From positions 434,001 through 498,000 of the forward strand of contig JACPVF010000007.1 in NCBI GenBank assembly GCA_016191845.1: a DNA stretch of 64,000 nucleotides, given 5' to 3'. Origin of the DNA: Chloroflexota bacterium (GTDB taxonomy: Bacteria > Chloroflexota > Anaerolineae > Anaerolineales > Villigracilaceae). Each line of letters starts with the position of its first letter. Position 1 is the stretch's first letter. The translations under genes and the position numbers were made by a program. A model generated the notes under the pieces. The model did no database searches and was not told where the DNA came from. It was given only the letters and a program-made list of their open reading frames with translations. This document shows, in pieces, positions 8,656 to 16,303 of the stretch.

Positions 8656-9537
8656 CTAGTTCAAAAGTTTTGCAAAAACCACGATGCGATCCTTATCCAC
8701 AAGATAGGGATAGCATGAGATTAACGTAACGGTCGGGTCGGCGGTGGGGGCCATCACCTCCACCTGAGTCGGCTTGACGATGACCGTGCGGTCCACCACG
8801 TAGGTATACTGCCGCTCCTGCGTGTACAGGATGACCTGGTCTCCGGGCTGGAGGCGATCGAGGTAACGGAAGATCTCGCCGTACACATCGTTGTGCGCCG
8901 AGAGGACCACGTTCCCGTCCGTGCCCGGGTCAGCGGACCCAATGTGCTGGCCCACGCCCTTCTTCAACTGCTCCCAGCCGTCACCCTGGACGATGGGCGC
9001 ATCCACTTTCAGCGAAGGGATCTGAATGCGGATGGCCTGCGCGGCGCTGGCCGGCGGCGCCGGGAGATTCTCCAGCGACTGGACCATCGGACGCAGATGC
9101 TCAGGAATCTCCGTCTCGTTCGGGCGGGTGTTTCCTTGTGCGTCCGGCGGAGTGTGACCCGAGGGCAACACCACTGCCATGACCAGCGGCGTGGGAGTGG
9201 GCGTCGCGGGATTGAGGGCTGCAGCCACTTCGCGGTTCAAATCCTGCAACAGGCCAAAACCGCTCATCAACACGCCGATGATTCCCACCACGGCCAACAC
9301 CTCCACGCTCAACAGCACGCGGTCCATGATGCGGCGACGGGGCGTGACCGGAACGGAGGAAGCCTCCTCTACATCGCGCGTGTCCACCGAGGGGATCACC
9401 TCGGGGGCTGCATCCACCACGCGGCCCGTGCGGCGGAAGTGTTCGAGGCGCTCCTTACGCGTCCCGCGGCGCTTTTCCACCAGCAGGCGGCGCAGTTCCT
9501 CCACCGATAAATCTTCAGGCGCTTTACGTCGGGCCAT
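8656..9537 (-). CDS. Sortase (class D/E-like) with basic N-terminal cytoplasmic region
   Basis: A 293-residue transpeptidase that joins surface proteins to cell-envelope partners. The first 80 residues are charged (begins MARRKAPEDLSVEELRRLL), then comes one membrane helix (VLLSVEVLAVVGIIGVLM) and a Pro/Thr linker. The C-terminal sortase barrel has all three catalytic residues: His215 in SAHNDVYG, Cys275 in TLISCYPY and Arg284 in DKDRIVVF. The start at 9537 is chosen because a perfect TATAAT ends 9 nt upstream; a further seven upstream codons lie inside that promoter. No sorting-signal substrate is seen in the window. The small membrane protein at 8482 follows with a coupled ribosome site. 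Confidence 0.9.
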   Translation of the reverse strand: MARRKAPEDLSVEELRRLLVEKRRGTRKERLEHFRRTGRVVDAAPEVIPSVDTRDVEEASSVPVTPRRRIMDRVLLSVEVLAVVGIIGVLMSGFGLLQDLNREVAAALNPATPTPTPLVMAVVLPSGHTPPDAQGNTRPNETEIPEHLRPMVQSLENLPAPPASAAQAIRIQIPSLKVDAPIVQGDGWEQLKKGVGQHIGSADPGTDGNVVLSAHNDVYGEIFRYLDRLQPGDQVILYTQERQYTYVVDRTVIVKPTQVEVMAPTADPTVTLISCYPYLVDKDRIVVFAKLLN

Positions 9538-9546
9538 GGCGAAGGG

Positions 9547-9552
9547 ATTATA
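9547..9552 (-). promoter_or_regulatory. -10 hexamer of the sortase gene (probably leaderless)
   Basis: TATAAT on the minus strand, 9 nt before the sortase ATG, with no Shine-Dalgarno sequence. It lies back-to-back with the tRNA promoter. Confidence 0.55.
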
Positions 9553-9562
9553 CCGCAAGCCA

Positions 9563-9591
9563 TTGTCAAAATCGCATGGCCTCGTTATAAT
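9563..9591 (+). promoter_or_regulatory. Promoter of tRNA-Val
   Basis: TTGTCA at 9563-9568, exactly 17 nt, then TATAAT at 9586-9591, 17 nt before the tRNA 5' end. Confidence 0.8.
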
Positions 9592-9608
9592 GTGTGCCTG
9601 TCCGTTTC

Positions 9609-9682
9609 GGGCGGATAGCTCAGTTGGTTAGAGCACTGCTTTGACATAGCAGAGGTCGTAGGTTCGAGCCCTATTCCGCCCA
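9609..9682 (+). tRNA. tRNA-Val (GAC)
   Basis: A 74-nt cloverleaf without encoded CCA. The acceptor arms GGGCGGA / TCCGCCC pair perfectly and the discriminator is A. The D arm has AGCTCAGTTGGTTAGAGC. The anticodon stem CTGCT / AGCAG encloses the loop TTGACAT with anticodon GAC (reads GUC/GUU valine codons). The T arm carries GGTTCGAGCCC. It is a single-gene unit with its own promoter and terminator. Confidence 0.96.
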
Positions 9683-9685
9683 CAC

Positions 9686-9709
9686 AAAAATCCCCTTGCG
9701 GGATTTTTT
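9686..9709 (+). terminator. Terminator of tRNA-Val
   Basis: Stem AAAAATCCC / GGGATTTTT with a CTTGC loop and a following T run, 3 nt after the tRNA. Confidence 0.85.
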
Positions 9710-9821
9710 GTTTCCCAAACTCTAATCTTTTTCACATCTGAAAACATATCCAGAAAAAGCCATACGGGTTGTAAATATTCGGACACATATGTCCAAATTT
9801 ACAAGTACCAAGGAGCCCCGT

Positions 9822-10400
9822 ATGTTTATCGATTATCTGACCCTGATCATGATCAATATGGTGGCAGGCACCGCCCTGCTGGCCTACTATTTGTGGAAAG
9901 GCATGGACGAGGCGGACCAGCGTCCCTATGCCGCCGCCTTCTTCGGTGTAGGCCTGCTCTCTCTGATCACAGGGCTGCAACTGTCCTTCACCTGGCCTCT
10001 GCCCGGCAGCTACAATGTAGGATATGGCGACACCACCACCCTGTTCGGCGTGGTCTTTCTGATCACGGCCATTGCCCTCTGGCAAGGCTGGAATCTGGTC
10101 CCGGTCAGCCTGTATGCGTTCTTTGCCGGCATAGACGCCGTCATCGTGGGCATCCGCATCTTCTCGTTGCAACTGACGAAGGAGCCGTTGCTCTCGGCCG
10201 TCGGCTTCGTGTTGGCCGGCCTGGGAGGCTTGGGGGCCGCGCCGTTCTTCCTGTGGTTCAAAGGCAACAAGACCGTCCGCATGTTGGGCGTGTTGCTGCT
10301 CTTAGCGACGGCAGCGCTGTGGGCGGTGACCTTCTACGGCTCATTGTGGGGTCACCTCGACAGCTTCAGCAAGTGGGTTCCCGCTACGATGGGCAAATAG
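9822..10400 (+). CDS. DUF981-like integral membrane protein
   Basis: A 192-residue protein with about six predicted membrane helices. It starts MFIDYLTLIMINMVAGTALLAYYL, and the opening FIDYLTL..NM..G pattern is typical of DUF981 proteins, whose function is unknown. Later helices include FFGVGLLSLITGLQ, FGVVFLITAIALW, GFVLAGLGGLG and VLLLLATAALWAV. AAGGAG lies 6 nt before the chosen ATG; an in-frame upstream ATG at 9789 has no ribosome site. An interrupted palindrome, GGACA-CATA-TGTCC at 9781-9794, lies just upstream and might be an operator. It is monocistronic; the next promoter begins 5 nt after the stop. Confidence 0.7.
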   Translation: MFIDYLTLIMINMVAGTALLAYYLWKGMDEADQRPYAAAFFGVGLLSLITGLQLSFTWPLPGSYNVGYGDTTTLFGVVFLITAIALWQGWNLVPVSLYAFFAGIDAVIVGIRIFSLQLTKEPLLSAVGFVLAGLGGLGAAPFFLWFKGNKTVRMLGVLLLLATAALWAVTFYGSLWGHLDSFSKWVPATMGK

Positions 10401-10404
10401 CGGC

Positions 10405-10432
10405 TTGACAAGCCATCCGCCGCGCATATAAT
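10405..10432 (+). promoter_or_regulatory. Promoter of the thrS leader
   Basis: Consensus TTGACA at 10405-10410, 16-nt spacer, TATAAT at 10427-10432. Confidence 0.8.
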
Positions 10433-10440
10433 AACGGAAT

Positions 10441-10703
10441 ACTGAAAACGCGTTGACCGAGATGAGTAGGCTGGTCCCGTTTCTGACAGGGAGAAGTGGC
10501 CGTTGATTGAGAGCCATTTCCAGAAGCCCCACCGAAAACCACTCGCGAGCATGACCTTGAACCCGCCCTTCGACTTCACTCAGGGCGAACAGTATGGGAA
10601 ACGGCTGGCCCCGTTATCGGCTTAAGAGATACCCCGCAAGGGGTAAATCGGGTGGAACCGCGTGAGCTTAACTCTCGCCCCGTGTTGGGCGAGAGTTTTT
10701 TAT
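10441..10703 (+). promoter_or_regulatory. T-box riboswitch with terminator, thrS leader
   Basis: A tRNA-sensing leader upstream of thrS. The conserved T-box sequence GGTGGAACCGCG is at 10651-10662. It is followed by the terminator stem AACTCTCGCCC (10670-10680) / GGGCGAGAGTT (10687-10697) and a T run. A GATGAGTA segment near 10460 fits the stem I GA/AGTA motif. GAAA-ACC-A at 10535-10541 is a plausible specifier region reading the threonine codon ACC, which agrees with the downstream gene. Uncharged tRNA-Thr binding should favour the antiterminator and allow readthrough. A dispersed palindromic repeat (10564-10587) is embedded between stem I and the T-box. The specifier assignment is inference. 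Confidence 0.88.
10564..10587. repeat. Dispersed palindromic repeat, copy 1 (inside the T-box leader)
   Basis: Same 24-bp palindrome as at 53142-53165 (two differences in the centre). Its stem CGCCCT / AGGGCG would form an extra hairpin between stem I and the T-box. Confidence 0.7.
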
Positions 10704-10719
10704 TTACTTGGAGGTCGCC

Positions 10720-10770
10720 ATGACTGAAGACAGCACTACCTTCACTCGAACGCGACCCGCAGGCTGGTGA
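10720..10770 (+). CDS. Putative threonine-rich leader peptide
   Basis: A 16-codon reading frame encoding MTEDSTTFTRTRPAGW, five threonines in 16 residues (codons ACT, ACT, ACC, ACT, ACG). GGAGG stands 5 nt before the ATG. It lies after the T-box terminator and 66 nt before thrS. Its last codons form the 5' arm of a hairpin, ACCCGCAG (10755-10762) / CTGCGGGT (10777-10784). This is the classical layout of an attenuator leader peptide that senses threonyl-tRNA by ribosome stalling. No T run follows the hairpin, so if it acts it may control translation or RNA stability rather than termination. A chance small frame cannot be excluded. Confidence 0.55.
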   Translation: MTEDSTTFTRTRPAGW

Positions 10771-10836
10771 CCGTCTCTGCGGGTTGCGGAAATATCGACA
10801 GACGGTACCAGACAAAAGTCAAGAAAGGAAGCCAGA

Positions 10837-12648
10837 ATGGCAGAACAAATTCAGGAAAAGTACGAAGAGTCCCAACTCTATAAGATCCGTCACTCGGCCG
10901 CGCACATCATGGCGCAGGCCGTGCTGGAGTTTTATCCCGACACGAAGTACACGATCGGGCCGCCCGTCGAAAACGGGTTCTATTATGATTTCGAACTGCC
11001 CGAGCAGATCACGAATGAAGATCTCGAAAAGATCGAGAAGCGCATGCGCCAGATCATCGCGGGCCATCATGAGTTCAGGAAGGAAGTCATCTCGGCCGAC
11101 GAGGCGCGCGTAGTCTTCAAGGATCAGCCCTATAAGCTGGAGCTGATCGACGGCCTCGAAAAGGGCGGCCTCGACGAGTATGGCAATCCGCTCGATACGA
11201 AGCCCGACATCTCGCTCTATCGCCACGATACGTTCACGGACCTGTGCCGTGGTCCGCACGTGGAGAACACGAAGCAGATCAACCCCGCCGCGGTCAAGTT
11301 GACGTCCATCGCGGGCGCGTACTGGCGCGGCGACGAGAACAACAAGATGCTGACGCGCATCTACGGCACGGCCTGGCGCACGCCCGACGAACTGAAGCAA
11401 TATCTGCAGATGCTCGAAGAGGCCAAGAAGCGTGACCACCGCAAGCTGGGCAAGGAACTGGACATCTTCTTCTTCGACGATGAGGTGGGTCCCGGCCTGC
11501 CGATGTGGATGCCGAACGGCGGCATCATGATCGAGGAACTGGAAAAACTCGCCAAGGAAATGGAAGACGCCGCGGGTTATTCGCGTGTGCGTACGCCCAA
11601 CCTGACGAAGGAAGACTTGTTCCTGCGCTCGGGCCACCTGCCCTACTACGCCGAAAGCATGTACCCGCCCATGGAACTGGAAGGCGTGAAGTATTACGTC
11701 AAGCCAATGAACTGCCCGATGCATCACAAGATCTTCGGGGCCCGTCCGCACTCGTACCGCGACCTGCCCATCCGCCTGGCGGAATACGGGACGTGCTATC
11801 GCTACGAGAAATCGGGCGAGTTGTTCGGCCTGATGCGCGTGCGCTCGATGCAGATGAACGATGCCCACATCTACTGCTCTGAGGAACAATTCGAGCAGGA
11901 ATTCATGGGCGTGATCGACTTGTACAACAAGTACTTCGACATCTTCGGCATCGAGAAGTACGTCATGCGCCTGTCGCTGCACGGCAAGGCGGGCCTCGGC
12001 AAGAAGTACGTGGACAACGAGCGCCTGTGGATCAAGACGGAAGACATGGTACGCCGCGCGATGACGAACGGCAAGGTGCCCTTCGTGGAAGTCCAGAACG
12101 AAGCCGCCTTCTACGGCCCCAAGATCGACGTCCAGATCTGGTCGGCCATCGGACGCGAGTTCACGCTGGCGACGAACCAGGTGGACTTCGCCGTACCCGA
12201 GCGCTTCGACCTGAAGTTCGTCAACAAGGAAGGCGCGGACGAGATCCCGCTGTGCATCCACCGTGCGCCGCTCTCCACGCACGAGCGCATGATCGGTTTC
12301 CTGATCGAGCACTATGCGGGCGCGTTCCCTGTCTGGCTGTGCCCTGAGCAGGTGCGCGTCATCCCGATCACGGATGGCCAGAACGATTACGCTGCCCAGA
12401 TCGCGGCCCAACTGCGGGCGGAGGGCATCCGCGTCAGTGCGGACATGAGCTCCGAGCGCATGAATGCCAAGATCCGCCAGGCGCAGTTGATGAAGGTCCC
12501 GTACATGCTGGTGGTCGGCGCCAACGAAATGGCGGCGAGACTCGTCTCGCTGCGTGCCCGCGACGGCAGCCAACAGAACAACATCGCGCTGGGCGATTTC
12601 ATCGCAAGGGCGAAGGATCGGATTGCACGCAGAGCGAAGGAACTGTAA
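10837..12648 (+). CDS. thrS: Threonyl-tRNA synthetase lacking the TGS domain
   Basis: A 603-residue class II synthetase that charges tRNA-Thr. It begins almost directly with the editing domain (RHSAAHIMAQ near residue 18, which holds the HxxxH site) and so lacks the usual 60-70-residue N-terminal TGS domain. The catalytic core shows MNCPMHH (zinc cysteine), NDAHIYC (zinc histidine), FYGPKID and LSTHERM. The anticodon-binding domain starts near CPEQVRVIPITD and ends with the LMKVPYMLVVGANEM segment. AAGGAAG precedes the ATG. Expression is expected to be controlled by the T-box and possibly the threonine-rich leader peptide upstream. A bidirectional hairpin separates it from the convergent WD40 gene. 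Confidence 0.96.
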   Translation: MAEQIQEKYEESQLYKIRHSAAHIMAQAVLEFYPDTKYTIGPPVENGFYYDFELPEQITNEDLEKIEKRMRQIIAGHHEFRKEVISADEARVVFKDQPYKLELIDGLEKGGLDEYGNPLDTKPDISLYRHDTFTDLCRGPHVENTKQINPAAVKLTSIAGAYWRGDENNKMLTRIYGTAWRTPDELKQYLQMLEEAKKRDHRKLGKELDIFFFDDEVGPGLPMWMPNGGIMIEELEKLAKEMEDAAGYSRVRTPNLTKEDLFLRSGHLPYYAESMYPPMELEGVKYYVKPMNCPMHHKIFGARPHSYRDLPIRLAEYGTCYRYEKSGELFGLMRVRSMQMNDAHIYCSEEQFEQEFMGVIDLYNKYFDIFGIEKYVMRLSLHGKAGLGKKYVDNERLWIKTEDMVRRAMTNGKVPFVEVQNEAAFYGPKIDVQIWSAIGREFTLATNQVDFAVPERFDLKFVNKEGADEIPLCIHRAPLSTHERMIGFLIEHYAGAFPVWLCPEQVRVIPITDGQNDYAAQIAAQLRAEGIRVSADMSSERMNAKIRQAQLMKVPYMLVVGANEMAARLVSLRARDGSQQNNIALGDFIARAKDRIARRAKEL

Positions 12649-12663
12649 TCGAAAGTGAAAGAA

Positions 12664-12692
12664 AACAGGCGGAGGATTTTCCTCCGCCTGTT
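12664..12692. terminator. Bidirectional terminator between thrS and the WD40 gene
   Basis: Perfect 13-bp stem AACAGGCGGAGGA / TCCTCCGCCTGTT with a TTT loop. On the minus strand it is followed by TTTTCTTTC. Confidence 0.85.
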
Positions 12693-12695
12693 GAT

Positions 12696-14768
12696 TCATT
12701 GTCCAAACATGCCGCCCGCACCCTGAAATTCATACAAGATCTGACCCGTGTCCACGTCCCAAAAACGGACGATGGTGGCTGCTGGGTCGCCGTTACCAGT
12801 CTGCAGCGAAACGAGCGGATTATTCGCAGGCCACTGCAACTCTGTGTACAGGGTGTTCGAGGCTTCTCCAAAAGAAGTTACCAGTTGTCCTGTATGCGTA
12901 TCCCAGATCCGAATGATTCCGCCGCCCGTGGCGAGACGGTTGCCACCAGGCGACCACGTCAGGCTGTACACCACGTTGGCATGGGCATAGATCAGGCCAT
13001 CGCATTGATTCGTTGCCACGGTCCAGAAACAGACTACGCCATCAGAATGTCCCGACGCAATGCGAGTCCCATCGGGCGACCAGGCGGCATGCATGGAACT
13101 GCCCGCCCGCTGGTCGAACAGGCGCACTGACTCGTCCGTGCTGACCTTCCAGCGGCGAATGCCATAAGCCAGGTCACCCGTTCCCACCAGTCTCGTCTCA
13201 TCGGGTGACCATGCAATTTCATAAGCAGAGAGCATATCCTGCTGCGAAACGATCGCGCCAGTTTGAATGTCATGAACCTGTACCCCTATACCATTGATAC
13301 TATTCGCCAGCAGCTTGCCATCGGGGGACCAGGCAACATCGCCGTAAATGGAATCCAGGGTCTCGTCTTTGCCTGTCTGTTCGAAGATGACCTTCCAGGT
13401 GGAAGTATCCCAAACAGCCAGATGTGCCGTGCCAAACTCAGCACCTTTTATCAGATCGGCGCTTGCCAATTGAGAACCGTCAGGTGACCAGGCCACGAGG
13501 TAGGCATTCCCAGTCAAGGTACGGAGTGGTTGGAAGGATTTGAGGTCATACAGTTCAATGCCGTTCGACGTGGCAAAGGCGATCGTCTTGAGGTCGGGGC
13601 TGACGTCGAAGGCGCGGATGCGGCCCTTGAGTTTTGCCACAACCCGCGGTTCCGTCTCAGAGAGTGGAATAGGCGCGGGCATGCCATAGGTCGAGGTGGT
13701 AAAACGGGGCGCGGATTCGCTTTCAGGGCTTAGCTGCACGTCGAAGGTCCATTGGCCATAATAGACATAGCCCAACGCCTCGACGAATTTACGATAGGCC
13801 TGCTGTTCCGTCATCCCCGCAGGCAGCTTTTTGTATTCGACCTGGGTGCCGTGATCCACAGCACGCCATTCCATGTCAATACTATCCCAGTCTCTAAGTT
13901 GTTTGAGGGCTGCCTGCAATCTATCTTCGGGAATCACCTCGGGCATCGATTGCTCCAGAGACGGGACGGTTAACGTAAGCGCGTGCGGATTTGCAGAACC
14001 AATGGAGAAGCCCAACTCAACGCATCGCCCCACGTTGACAGGTGGAGTCCAGCCAGGCTCCCCGCCCTTGTCGCCGACGTTGTAGTCCGTATCGGACAGG
14101 AGGCTGTAAGACATCATCTGTGCCCGCTGACCATCGATCTCCAGCGCGGTTTCGCTGCTGACTCCCCAATCTCCGTCATCGGGTTTGGTGTAACACAAAA
14201 ACACCAACGTCGAGGATGGCGAGACTACCACGCGGTCCAAAAGCATCTTCATGCCATTGACAGATTGGTAGCTGCGTTTCGGCTCGAAAATCAGCGCTGG
14301 GTGGATAGGAACATTGAGCTTGAAATTAAAATGGGCCAGGGGTTCAATGTCTTCGATGGACTGGACAACCGCAAAATCCAGACTGCCGTTGAAATGTTCC
14401 GCCGTCAGTGGCGCGGTCAAGCCAAAGTCCACCTGATAAGTGGAGAGGTCGTCTGCCGGGCCATACCATGCACTGGCATTGACAAAGTTTCCACTCCAAT
14501 CCAGAAGTTGCACCTGACTCAACATGGTATTGGGCCCGCTCAAACGGACTCGAAAGACAAAGCGATTCGCGTCGGCGTAATAGGCCTGCAGGCTGGCCGT
14601 GATGCCATTTTGAGTCTGTGGCGGCAGGTCCAGGTACGAAAGGACAGGTGAGCCACTTGCCTGCGGCAAGGGCGGGAGCAATGCCTTCCCCAGACGATAG
14701 GACCCAAATGCGGTTAAAATCAGGGCTACCAGGGTTAGAACGTTCAGCAGAAAGGACTTTTGGCGCAT
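12696..14768 (-). CDS. Membrane-anchored WD40 beta-propeller protein
   Basis: A 690-residue protein. An N-terminal membrane anchor (FLLNVLTLVALILTAFG) is followed by an extracytoplasmic region of about 350 residues with no recognised family. A C-terminal WD40-like propeller (from about residue 370) has repeated blades such as SPDGSQLASAD, SPDGKLLANS, SPDETRLVGTG, SPDGTRIASGHSDG and SPGGNRLATGGG. Such propellers are scaffolds for protein contacts. The start at 14768 follows AAGGAGG. It is monocistronic between a shared terminator and infC. Partners are unknown. Confidence 0.8.
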   Translation of the reverse strand: MRQKSFLLNVLTLVALILTAFGSYRLGKALLPPLPQASGSPVLSYLDLPPQTQNGITASLQAYYADANRFVFRVRLSGPNTMLSQVQLLDWSGNFVNASAWYGPADDLSTYQVDFGLTAPLTAEHFNGSLDFAVVQSIEDIEPLAHFNFKLNVPIHPALIFEPKRSYQSVNGMKMLLDRVVVSPSSTLVFLCYTKPDDGDWGVSSETALEIDGQRAQMMSYSLLSDTDYNVGDKGGEPGWTPPVNVGRCVELGFSIGSANPHALTLTVPSLEQSMPEVIPEDRLQAALKQLRDWDSIDMEWRAVDHGTQVEYKKLPAGMTEQQAYRKFVEALGYVYYGQWTFDVQLSPESESAPRFTTSTYGMPAPIPLSETEPRVVAKLKGRIRAFDVSPDLKTIAFATSNGIELYDLKSFQPLRTLTGNAYLVAWSPDGSQLASADLIKGAEFGTAHLAVWDTSTWKVIFEQTGKDETLDSIYGDVAWSPDGKLLANSINGIGVQVHDIQTGAIVSQQDMLSAYEIAWSPDETRLVGTGDLAYGIRRWKVSTDESVRLFDQRAGSSMHAAWSPDGTRIASGHSDGVVCFWTVATNQCDGLIYAHANVVYSLTWSPGGNRLATGGGIIRIWDTHTGQLVTSFGEASNTLYTELQWPANNPLVSLQTGNGDPAATIVRFWDVDTGQILYEFQGAGGMFGQ

Positions 14769-14826
14769 AAAACCTCCTTGGCGGGCAATCATACAACAGA
14801 AGAAGGCTTCCGAAACCTACTATTCG

Positions 14827-14856
14827 TTGACGATTCCCCGCCGGATATGGTATCAT
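14827..14856 (+). promoter_or_regulatory. Promoter of the infC-rpmI-rplT operon
   Basis: TTGACG at 14827-14832, 18-nt spacer, TATCAT at 14851-14856. The leader then holds a small hairpin ACCAGC-CTTGT-GCTGGT (14870-14886) followed by CGTCCGTTTTTG, which could attenuate transcription. Confidence 0.6.
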
Positions 14857-14915
14857 TCGCCCGCTAAAAACCAGCCTTGTGCTGGTCGTCCGTTTTTGAT
14901 AACGAGGAGAAGCTT

Positions 14916-15473
14916 ATCAGCGCCAACGAATTTCGAGTCAATGAGGGCATTCGCGTTCCCGAGGTCCGCCTGATCGGGCCCGACGGCGGGAACGTGGGAG
15001 TGGTCCCCATCCGCCAGGCCCTGCAGATCGCGCGCGACGCCGAACTGGATCTGGTGGAGGTCTCGCCGAACGCTACGCCGCCCGTCTGCCGCGTGATGGA
15101 TTTTGGTAAATTCATTTACGAACGCGCCAAGAAGGACCGCGAGGCCAAAAAGTCACAGACGAAGATCGAAGTCAAAGAGATTCGCCTGCGCCCGAAGACC
15201 AATGAGGCCCACCGTGGTTTCAAGGTGGATGATGCGCGCCGCTGGCTGCTTCAGGGCCACAAGGTGCGCGTCACCGTCAAATTCCGCGGACGCGAGATGG
15301 ATTACCCCGAGATCGCGCTGGAAGATCTGCGCGAGATCGCTCAGGATCTTGCCGATGTGGCCGTGATCGAAGTCCCGCCACAGATGGAAGGCCGCACGAT
15401 GCTCGTGGTGCTGTCGCCTGGCAAGGGCGGGTCCAAAAAGAAAGACAAGAGCGAAGCGGAAGCCGAAGCGTAG
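14916..15473 (+). CDS. infC: Translation initiation factor IF-3, probable AUC start
   Basis: A 185-residue IF-3 that binds the 30S subunit, blocks premature 50S joining and proofreads start codons. The N-terminal domain begins ISANEFRVNEGIRVPEVRLI and the C-terminal domain has the RGREMDYPE segment. No ATG, GTG or TTG lies near the family N-terminus. The codon at that point is ATC (14916), placed 6 nt after a strong GAGGAG, so an AUC start fits best. A rare start codon is the known basis of IF-3 autoregulation in E. coli (AUU). The in-frame TTG at 14877 would add 13 residues inside the hairpin leader. It is first in a canonical infC-rpmI-rplT operon. Confidence 0.95.
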   Translation: MSANEFRVNEGIRVPEVRLIGPDGGNVGVVPIRQALQIARDAELDLVEVSPNATPPVCRVMDFGKFIYERAKKDREAKKSQTKIEVKEIRLRPKTNEAHRGFKVDDARRWLLQGHKVRVTVKFRGREMDYPEIALEDLREIAQDLADVAVIEVPPQMEGRTMLVVLSPGKGGSKKKDKSEAEAEA

Positions 15474-15509
15474 TCTCGAAACGAAAGCAAGACCCAGGAT
15501 GTTGATCGT

Positions 15510-15533
15510 CCGCGGGAAGCAAGTCTCCCGCGG
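15510..15533 (+). promoter_or_regulatory. Hairpin between infC and rpmI
   Basis: Stem CCGCGGGA / TCCCGCGG with an 8-nt loop, then TTCATTTTG. It lies 30 nt before rpmI. It could be a weak attenuator or an L20-binding element; neither is proven. Confidence 0.45.
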
Positions 15534-15562
15534 TTCATTTTGTCAGAAAGGAGCAATCAGCC

Positions 15563-15793
15563 ATGCCTCGCAAAGCAAAAGCTGGAAAAACCAAGCTCAA
15601 GACCCACAAGGCGACCTCCAAGCGGTTCCGCCTGACGGGAGCTGGTAAACTCGTGCGCACCAAAGGCGGCAAGAGCCATCTGCGCCGCAACACGTCGAAG
15701 CGCACCAAGGGCGAATTGAGCGAGATGCAGACCGTCAAGGGTCGCAGCATCATCAAGCGCGTCAAACGCCTTGCCCCCAACATGGAAGATTAA
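15563..15793 (+). CDS. rpmI: Ribosomal protein bL35
   Basis: A 76-residue, strongly basic 50S protein. It begins MPRKAKAGKTKLKTHKATSK and has the typical RFRLTGAGK and SHLRRNTSKRTK segments. AAAGGAG stands before the ATG. It is the middle gene of infC-rpmI-rplT, 89 nt after infC and 95 nt before rplT. The last residues (RLAPNMED) are slightly longer than in many homologues. No oddities. Confidence 0.97.
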   Translation: MPRKAKAGKTKLKTHKATSKRFRLTGAGKLVRTKGGKSHLRRNTSKRTKGELSEMQTVKGRSIIKRVKRLAPNMED

Positions 15794-15888
15794 TCTTCCG
15801 ATCCGTCGTATCCGCAAGATTTGCGGCTTTCGGGTGTACACAACTGGCGCAACCCGCCGACGCCCGCAGGACCGCAGGAGGTTAAGAA

Positions 15889-16233
15889 ATGGCACGTGTT
15901 AAGGGAGGCCCGCAAGGGCACCTTCGTCACAAGAAAGTTTTGAAGATCACCAAGGGCCAGCGCGGCGCGAAGCACTTTTTGTTCAAGCGCGCCAACGAGG
16001 CCATGCTCAAGAGCCTGTGGTACGCCACCCGCGACCGCCGTGTTCGCAAGCGTGATCTTCGCAAACTGTGGATCGCGCGTATCAACGCCGCGGCCCGCCT
16101 GAACGGCACCACCTACAGCCGCCTGGTGGCTGCGCTCAAGAAGGCGAACATCATCCTCAATCGCAAGATGCTGGCTGACATCGCTGTGCGCGACCCCAAC
16201 GCCTTCGCCAAGATCGTGGCGCAGGCCAAGTGA
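15889..16233 (+). CDS. rplT: Ribosomal protein bL20
   Basis: A 114-residue 50S assembly protein that binds 23S rRNA early in subunit assembly. It starts [19 protein letters not shown], has the family motif [18 protein letters not shown] and the C-terminal globular part [23 protein letters not shown] precedes the start. In many bacteria L20 represses its own operon through an mRNA site; the hairpin at 15510 would be a candidate here. A strong terminator follows 17 nt after the stop. Confidence 0.97.
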   Translation: MARVKGGPQGHLRHKKVLKITKGQRGAKHFLFKRANEAMLKSLWYATRDRRVRKRDLRKLWIARINAAARLNGTTYSRLVAALKKANIILNRKMLADIAVRDPNAFAKIVAQAK

Positions 16234-16250
16234 GAAAATAGAATCAAATT

Positions 16251-16283
16251 GTAGAGCGAGATGTGAATCTCGCTCTACGTTTT
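16251..16283 (+). terminator. Terminator of the infC operon
   Basis: Perfect 12-bp stem GTAGAGCGAGAT / ATCTCGCTCTAC with a GTGA loop, followed by GTTTTT. Confidence 0.92.
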
Positions 16284-16291
16284 TAACGGGG

Positions 16292-16297
16292 TAAAAT
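16292..16297 (+). promoter_or_regulatory. -10 hexamer of the macrodomain gene (probably leaderless)
   Basis: TAAAAT, 6 nt before the ATG at 16304, with no ribosome binding site. No good -35 is seen; that region is occupied by the preceding terminator. Confidence 0.45.
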
Positions 16298-16303
16298 ATT
16301 TGC

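Noticed and set aside
10819-12699. Long open frame antisense to thrS (about 626 codons); similar frames lie antisense to the ion channel (3446-4966) and dnaK (53158-55128)
   Set aside because: They mirror strong real genes, have composition biased by G+C-rich codon positions, no ribosome sites and no recognisable domains.
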